Positions 58,349 through 64,000 of a DNA stretch of 64,000 nucleotides are shown here, piece after piece; position 1 is the first letter of the stretch, and each line of letters opens with the position of its first letter. This stretch comes from Amblyomma americanum. Lineage: Eukaryota > Arthropoda > Arachnida > Ixodida > Ixodidae. Both the position numbers and the translations under genes were made by a program. Where the stretch lies: contig NC_135505.1 of the NCBI RefSeq assembly GCF_052857255.1, positions 23,604,269 to 23,668,268 on the forward strand, given 5' to 3'. The notes under the pieces are model-generated. The model was not told where the DNA came from. It saw nothing but the letters and a program-made list of their open reading frames with translations, and ran no database searches.

Positions 58349-58861
58349 AAAAGATTGCACAGTTAGGATCTTTACGATTTTTCTCGCGTTTGTATACAGG
58401 TTGATTTTTAATACGACAATATCTACGCAGTCGTTAAAAATATTCCAAAGTTCGAAATATTCCACAGCTAAAAGTGTTCCGCAGTTAGGAGCTTTACGAT
58501 TTTTGTCGTGTTTGTACGCAGGGTAATTTTTATACGATACTTTTTACGCACTTGTTATCCCGTTTTCTGCTCCTCCTTAAATAAAATTCCAGATTGGCTA
58601 ACGTCATCAGGGTCACGCGACCCAAACTGACTAATCAGAGAGCACCGCAAAATTTAAAATTCCCCTTAAATTCCTCAATTGGTCGAAAGAGGTTACTAAA
58701 TAAATGGCGGGGCTGCGCGTGGTATCGTCGCCGAGAGCTTTTTACTTCTTCTACATCTAAAAATACACTAAAGGCGTCTGTATCTGATGCATAAGAATTG
58801 CGAGCGATGTCATTCTATAAATATGGTGGTGGTGAAAAACCTTATAAAGTAGAGCAAGCCT

Positions 58862-60135
58862 TAATTGTTACATCCTAGTGATGGGATTGCTCTTGGATGC
58901 GTGTCGTGGCCGGAAGGTGATGCTTCTCAGCGACTTCCAAAGCCCAGTCCACTAGCTGCCGTTGGGCAGCCGGGTCAGAACTGGACACCGCAGCCTCCCA
59001 TCGCTCGAGGTCTGTGAGTTGCCAATCGGCCGGTGGCAGGAGCTCAGAGCAAGAATAAAGAATGTGTGCCAAATCCGCTTTCGGAGCGCCGCAGAGGGTG
59101 CATACTGGCGTGAACAGTACCGGGTGAACCAAAGCTAAGTGGGCAGTGGAGAGGAAGGTGCGGGATTGTAGTTGTCGCCACGGCACCTGCTGCAATTTAT
59201 TGAGAGACTTGTGCGAAGGGGGATACGTTAGCCGTTGCTCACGGTAGTGTAGAGTGATCTCGTGATACGCGACCATTCGATCTCGAGCGTCTCCCCAGGC
59301 GTCGGCGGCTCCTGCTCGGCTGACGAAACCTCGAGCTAAAGAATGAGCCACCTCGTTACCTGGGTGGCCGGCATGGGCCGGGACCCAGAGAAGCTGAATA
59401 GGTCGGGTAGGGGCGAGAGACCGGCTTAGAAGCCGGAAAGCGGGTTCCGAGATGCGGCCTTTCGCAAAGTTACGGACCGCGGTCTTTGAGTCGCTGAAAA
59501 TGTGGGTCGCCGATGTAGTAGCGATGGCTAAGGCTACGGCTGCCTCCTCCGCTTCCGCAGGAGTGGGGGCAATGACAGTGCCTGCCGTAATAGGGGTGTA
59601 CGAATTGGACACTACCGCCAGGGCAAAGGCGGAAGAGGAGGTATAAGAGGCTGCGTCGACGTAGACGCTCTCCGGCTGTGCGCCATACTGTTTGTGTAGG
59701 GCTGCAGCCCGAGCAGCACGACGAGCCGCGTGATGCTCGGGATGCATGTTCTTGGGGAGGGGTGAATGGTGATGAGGTCCCGTGTGCGGAGTGGGAGGGA
59801 GAAGGTGTGGGTATAATAGCCAGGGGGGTGTAGGCCAATAACGTCAAGAATGTGACGGCCGGCTAGGGTGGAGGAGAGCCGATTAAATTCGGCAGATCGA
59901 TGGGCCTCGGTGAGCTCGGCGAGGGTGTTGTGTACGCCCATCTTAAGAAGGCGTTCATTCGACGTGTGCTGGGGGAGGTTGAGGGCCGTCTTGTACGCCT
60001 GACAGATGAGGCAGTTGACACCGAGGCATGCGGGAACACGACCTCCGCCGCCTGATCCAGGCTTTCGTCCTTAGCCGGGTAGTATACTCCCTGCCCTATC
60101 TCTTCCTCTCCCGAGTAGAGGAGAACAAAGTCTAT
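58862..60135 (-). mobile_element. I-type LINE 3' part with RNase H and 5' inversion
   Basis: Minus strand from about 60026 to 58862: RT C-terminal linker ('HTSNERLLKMGVHNTLAELT'), RNase H and zinc finger. From about 60020 to 60133 the sequence is the directly preceding RT segment but in plus orientation ('EHDLRRLIQAFVLSRVVYS', 'LPYLFLSRVEENKV'). This is the pattern left by twin priming. Confidence 0.82.
58875..59941 (-). pseudogene. LINE RT C-terminus, RNase H and zinc knuckle
   Basis: Frame 59941-59750 then, after a frameshift near 59750, 59747-58875. RNase H residues: 'VYVDAASYTS' (D), 'EAEEAAVALAIA' (E), 'HIFSDSKTAVRNF' (D) and 'WVPAHAGHPGNEVAH'. The end has C-x2-C-x8-H-x4-C ('CTLCGAPKADLAHILYSC'), as in I/R1-group LINEs. 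Truncated at its 5' end. Confidence 0.8.
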
Positions 60136-60140
60136 AAATA

Positions 60141-60690
60141 TGCGATGCGCGAAAGCCAGCTCATCAAGTTTATAGTGGCTCTGGAACACCTTCCGAGGAG
60201 CGCACATCAACTCTCTCAATCACTGCACTGTGTTGTCAAGAACACCTGAGCCAAATAATTCTCAAGTTTCGTCGCCTATTGGAGGCGCCACTGGTAATCC
60301 AACATGACTGCCTGAGAGGTGCTCTGGTGGCCGCGCTACTCTTTTGCCGTTCTGCACTGCGCTGCCTGTAGTTGCTTTACAAATTTAAATGTTCGTGCGA
60401 GTGGGCTGCATAGAAGAAGCTTTCAAAGCAGGCGCTGTTTCGTGCTGTGGCTCAAAGATAGCCACGACATTGTCTCTCAGTGCACAAGTCTTCTGTTTGC
60501 AGGCACCGCAGGTGCGATAGAAGTTGTCCGACGTAGATGTGGCTGGTGTGGTATGGATGGGATGGATGGAAGGGAGGCGCGGCCCCTATGAAACAGGGTG
60601 ATGGCAGTTGCCGCCATGCTCAGTTTTTTTTGCTTTATTTTTGTTTAACTGTGCTGTAAGTTGTTAATAAAATTCGCATTTTTCTTTAAG
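60141..60690. other. No gene recognised
   Basis: 60200-60330 shares 'cctgagccaaataatt' with 54470-54485, so it is probably repeat-derived. No coding evidence. Confidence 0.35.
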
Positions 60691-60694
60691 ATAC

Positions 60695-61985
60695 GTCTTC
60701 CTATACTCTTAACCTTATGTCACCTCTCTGCTTTTGAGCCACCAATCTTCCAATCGCTTTTGTGCTAATTTCCACCGCAGATTTATTTACATGGCCATTG
60801 TTATCTCTGACCCATTGGGCCTCAGGAACACTGACTGTGCCTGCATCGACATCAGGATGGATACCATCATATTTTAGTATACGGTGTTCTATTGTTTCTA
60901 CAGATTTACCACACACACCACATGTGCCATCTTCTTCGTTAAATTTCTTTTTGTAGCTGCACGTTCTAAGACACCCTGACCGAGCTTCAAAGAGGAGGGC
61001 GCTGCCTCTTGAGTTGTCATAGAACGCTAGCTTCCTTCCTGATCTGCCTTTTCCAGTACTGATGTAGTTCTACAGTATGCTTCTTTTCCACTGAGTCTGT
61101 CCAATTTTTACCTTCCGCGTTTTTAACCTCTCGTTTAATGCTCTGTCTTTCTCCGTCCTCGTGTCTGGCATACTTACTGGTCAGCTTATTAGTTCTTTTC
61201 CCCAATGTGAGTCAACGCTCTTTCTTTATAGGTATTTAAATACCTTAGCTGCCCACCTGTTATCGTCCAATTTCCTCAGGCGTTCTTCGTGTAGTATTTT
61301 ACTCTGAGCTTCCCGCTCTTCGAACGATGTCCAGCCCATATTCCCCTGCACTGCCTCGTTTGTGGTTTTCCCGTGGCCACCTAGTGCTAATCTTCCTGCA
61401 GCTCCCTCATTTACTTCTAATCTCGGCTGAACTTCTGTCCTTAAGCATAGAACCGCATCCCCGGCACTATTATTCCTTTCCAAATACCTCTCAGTACTTC
61501 ATACCTGTTGTACCCCCACATTGTCCTGTGTTTCATTATTCCGGCATGTATTCGCCCTTTTGCTATGAGAGACTGTTCGTGCTTTTCCGTGTACATATGC
61601 CTTTTGTTTACCCATTCCCCGAGATATTTGTATCCGACCACTCGGGGTATTTCATGGCCCTGTATTGTAAGCTCCTGATCAGTTGTACCGTTGGAAAACC
61701 ATCACACCTGAGTTAACTGCGCTAAAACTGAAACCTAGACTGTGTCCTTCGTCCCCACAGCGATTAACCAGAGTTTGCAAATCTTCCTGGCTATCTGCTA
61801 ACAGTACAATATCGTCCGCAAACCTTAAACCCGGTAGTCGTTGCTCAACAACCATTCCGCCTAATCTGTACGACAGATTATAACCTACATTGCTTCCTTG
61901 CAGCCTTCTTTCCATATTTATCATATAAAGTATGAACATCAGCGGTGATAGAGGACAACCTTAAGTTGCCTTAATCCCTTGTGTA
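60695..61985 (-). pseudogene. Second non-LTR RT, C-terminal half, frameshifted
   Basis: Minus strand. 61939-61679 has the catalytic 'LPGLRFADDIVLLADSQEDL'; then 'GYKYLGEWVNKRHMYTEKHE', 'GMRFYAVLCL', 'WAAKVFKYL' and a His/Cys-rich end with 'CGKSVETIEHRILKY' (60916-60880). Frames change at least four times. Not RTE or the I-type copy next door; I cannot place the clade. An RT thumb and C-terminal zinc motif are inferred. Confidence 0.7.
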
Positions 61986-62329
61986 TCTAGACAGTTGTCA
62001 TCGAGGTACACAAAACATTCGGCTGCTGACAGCGTAGAGGAGAGGTTCTGCACCTACTGCGACGGCTCTATTCGGGGGAAGAAAGTTGGCGAGAACATGT
62101 GAAGGGCCGAGAAAAAACACGGATACGGGCAAAATTTTCGGCCTTGATTCTATTCACTGTACTCGCTTAAGGCAGCTTTAAAGATTAAGTGTGCGTTCAT
62201 GCATCTATACCGAATTCGCACCTGATATACACCGAATGTATTCCAAATTCACAGTTAGTGGCTCCGTTTTTCACATAAATTTAGACATCCGCCGTCGCAT
62301 TTCGCTTTTTAGGTAAGAAAAACCAAACA

Positions 62330-62440
62330 AATCTTGGCTTAGGCGCAAGAAAAAAGCGCAAATACAAATTAGCCACGATTGTCTGCGGTGAGCATTTGGA
62401 CACCGCTGATTTATTTTGCAGCTTTACAGGTAGGCAAAGA
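62330..62440 (+). pseudogene. Possible THAP-domain remnant
   Basis: Reads 'KYKLATIVCGEHLDTADLFC' then a stop after 'GRQRYLLA'. The C-x2-H followed by D-x-F fits the second half of a THAP zinc finger (VCxEHFxxxDF). The first Cys pair was not found and the frame stops. Could be debris of a P-like transposase. Weak. Confidence 0.3.
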
Positions 62441-63359
62441 TATTTATTGGCGTAAATCGCGAAAAAGCCCTGGCGGAAACATTCTGCAGCAACGATCGCT
62501 TGACAAGCGAGGTAGCACTGCTTTTAAAGAAAAACCGTGCTACAAATTCCTGGGTGCCACAGTTGCGGCGGAGATACAACTCCACTTCGCTCTAAAGTTC
62601 AACAGACTCCGCATTTAGTGCGCTTTCAGCGTGTGCTGATTTCAAGCGCTGCGCACTATATGAACATGCAATAAATGCATTTTTTATTCCTTGATAAATA
62701 ACTAACTGTACGATCAAGTAGTACACCTGCTGAGAAATGTTACTCTCAAAGGGAGTTGGTCACCACTGCTCACGAGTGGTGCGCTTTAGACGGAATATTT
62801 GGGCCAGAAATGCGCACTGCAATTTGTCACAATCTTGGTCACAGGTTTTGCAATGCCAGCCTTGATTATGCTGCAAATTACCAATGAATTATGTTTCGGT
62901 TGCTCCTCCCCTTACGTAATGCCCTAGCCTCATGACCTTTAAGGGTAAGTAAATGACGATGATGAATTAAAAGCAGTCCGCAAAAATGAGGACGATTGAA
63001 ATAGCCCGCCAGCAGGACAGCCGTGGCGCTTGTGCAGTCGTCTGAGTTCCCGTTACATCGCGCTGCTTTTAATTTTCATTACGAGTAACCTACTCACCCC
63101 CACTGCGATTTTAATTAGCTTGATTGTCCACTCATTCTTGAGGTTCGGAATAAAGGGAACGCATACAGATTTATCTCGGCTTTGAATGAGTTGATGCACG
63201 GTGGTAGACACAAACTGCGATTGCTTTTGTGTTTTCTGCTCATATTGCTCGCTTTGTATATACTGCATGCTCTGTATATATTGTACGCTTTGTATTGTAT
63301 GGCTCTGTAAAAACACGACTCGAAACCCAATAACACGCTAAAAGTGTTGTGTGACCTAA
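62441..63359. other. Nothing recognised
   Basis: No gene or definable repeat. The minus-strand Tyr/Gln-rich frame near 63250 comes from a short 'tattgtacgctttgta'-type repeat. Confidence 0.35.
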
Positions 63360-63900
63360 ATAACAATACAGAATTAAGTAGGGCGGGAGACGTCGGCTCA
63401 AGCCGGGGGCCTTCCGCCGGTATCATCTCTTTCGCGATTCTGGAGGCTGCCACGTGGCGCCGACACCATCATTCACGCCCGAAAGTTGATGAGCCCTTTC
63501 CGGCGACTTGTTCATGCTCGTGCCCTTCTCCGTCGCTCGCATCTGTGTATGCCAGTTCAGAGATGGCTGTTGGTCAGAATCGTTCAGAAGTCAGGCAGCT
63601 ACCGTGGCCTACCGTGGCCGCGACCAGTAAGCCACATAGCTCCGGCGGGTCAGGAAGCTCCGCCCCCGGAGATGGAGTCGACGGAGCGCCTGCCTTCCAG
63701 CTTGCAAAAAGTGGTGAGAGGAGAGGGAAAGGCACGAAGGCTCTGATATTATAATTTTGACTATAGATGGCTCAGCTTCTACAAAGTGCATTAAAAAGAA
63801 ATCTTGCTGCTGGACAATGTTCATGAATCGCCGTGCTTTAACATGCAGGCATACCGCAACTTTATTAGAGCCCCTTTCAGAACCCATTTAAAATGCGTAT
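63360..63900. repeat. Dispersed repeat, copy 2
   Basis: Shares blocks in the same order with 55335-56050 ('ccgtggccgcgaccagtaagcc', 'gtcaggaagctccgcc', 'tttaacatgcaggcataccgcaac'). Non-coding. Confidence 0.4.
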
Positions 63901-64000
63901 TTTTTGACATACAATATTTTCAACTACATTACCGATTAAGAAACTTTAAAAACGAGCTCATCTGGAAAGACCAAGGCGACGAACTCCAGCAGTTTCTGAA

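Overview
This is a eukaryotic window that looks like the interior of one host gene, a tick arylsulfatase B-like gene, swollen by transposable elements. I infer a hard tick (Ixodidae). The grounds are the tRNA-derived SINE with a 'loss of ~200 bp, ends in tRNA-like head' layout resembling the tick Ruka family, tick-like RTE, CR1/L2-like and Penelope-like elements, and an arthropod-type sulfatase. A metastriate genus is plausible but not provable here.

Host gene. Five plus-strand exons (8183-8342, 27948-28060, 29692-29802, 43685-43834, 45840-45966) join in phase into one arylsulfatase B-like reading frame. The 5' end (signal peptide and first metal-binding Asp pair) and the 3' end are not visible. 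Introns are 19.6, 1.6, 13.9 and 2.0 kb. The sulfatase signature reads S-T-A-S-R where active enzymes have C-x-P-S-R, so the catalytic Cys is missing.

Layout. 1-8182: RTE fragments, a SINE, and an RTE copy split by a full Penelope-like element (PLE-1) and a second PLE fragment, each with a 12-bp target duplication. 8343-27947 (intron 1): CR1/L2-like 3' ends, RTE, PLE-2, a near-intact piggyBac, then a Russian doll: RTE > fold-back MITE > 6.6-kb two-gene PIF/Harbinger > PLE-type fold-back and SINE; then another LINE 3' end and PLE-3. 29803-43684 (intron 3): an 11.3-kb hAT-like element holding two fold-backs and a young Ty3/Gypsy element that landed in a (CTGT)n microsatellite. 46542-53641: a second hAT-like element with an exact 8-bp duplication, holding RTE and CR1/L2-like remnants. 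53642-64000: inverted repeats, SINE, a 0.5-kb (GT)n tract, and two further minus-strand LINE remnants, one with a 5' inversion.

Main themes. (1) A predicted pseudo-sulfatase. (2) Short fold-back hairpins sharing a 'TGGGCGAGTTGGT' box and 9-14 bp target duplications with coding PLEs, suggesting PLE-mobilised non-autonomous elements. (3) A textbook -1 frameshift site between gag and pol of the Gypsy element. (4) Hammerhead-like cores in PLE termini with an inverted C3-G8 pair. Nearly all coding TEs here carry one or two inactivating changes. All coordinates of TE edges without target duplications are approximate.
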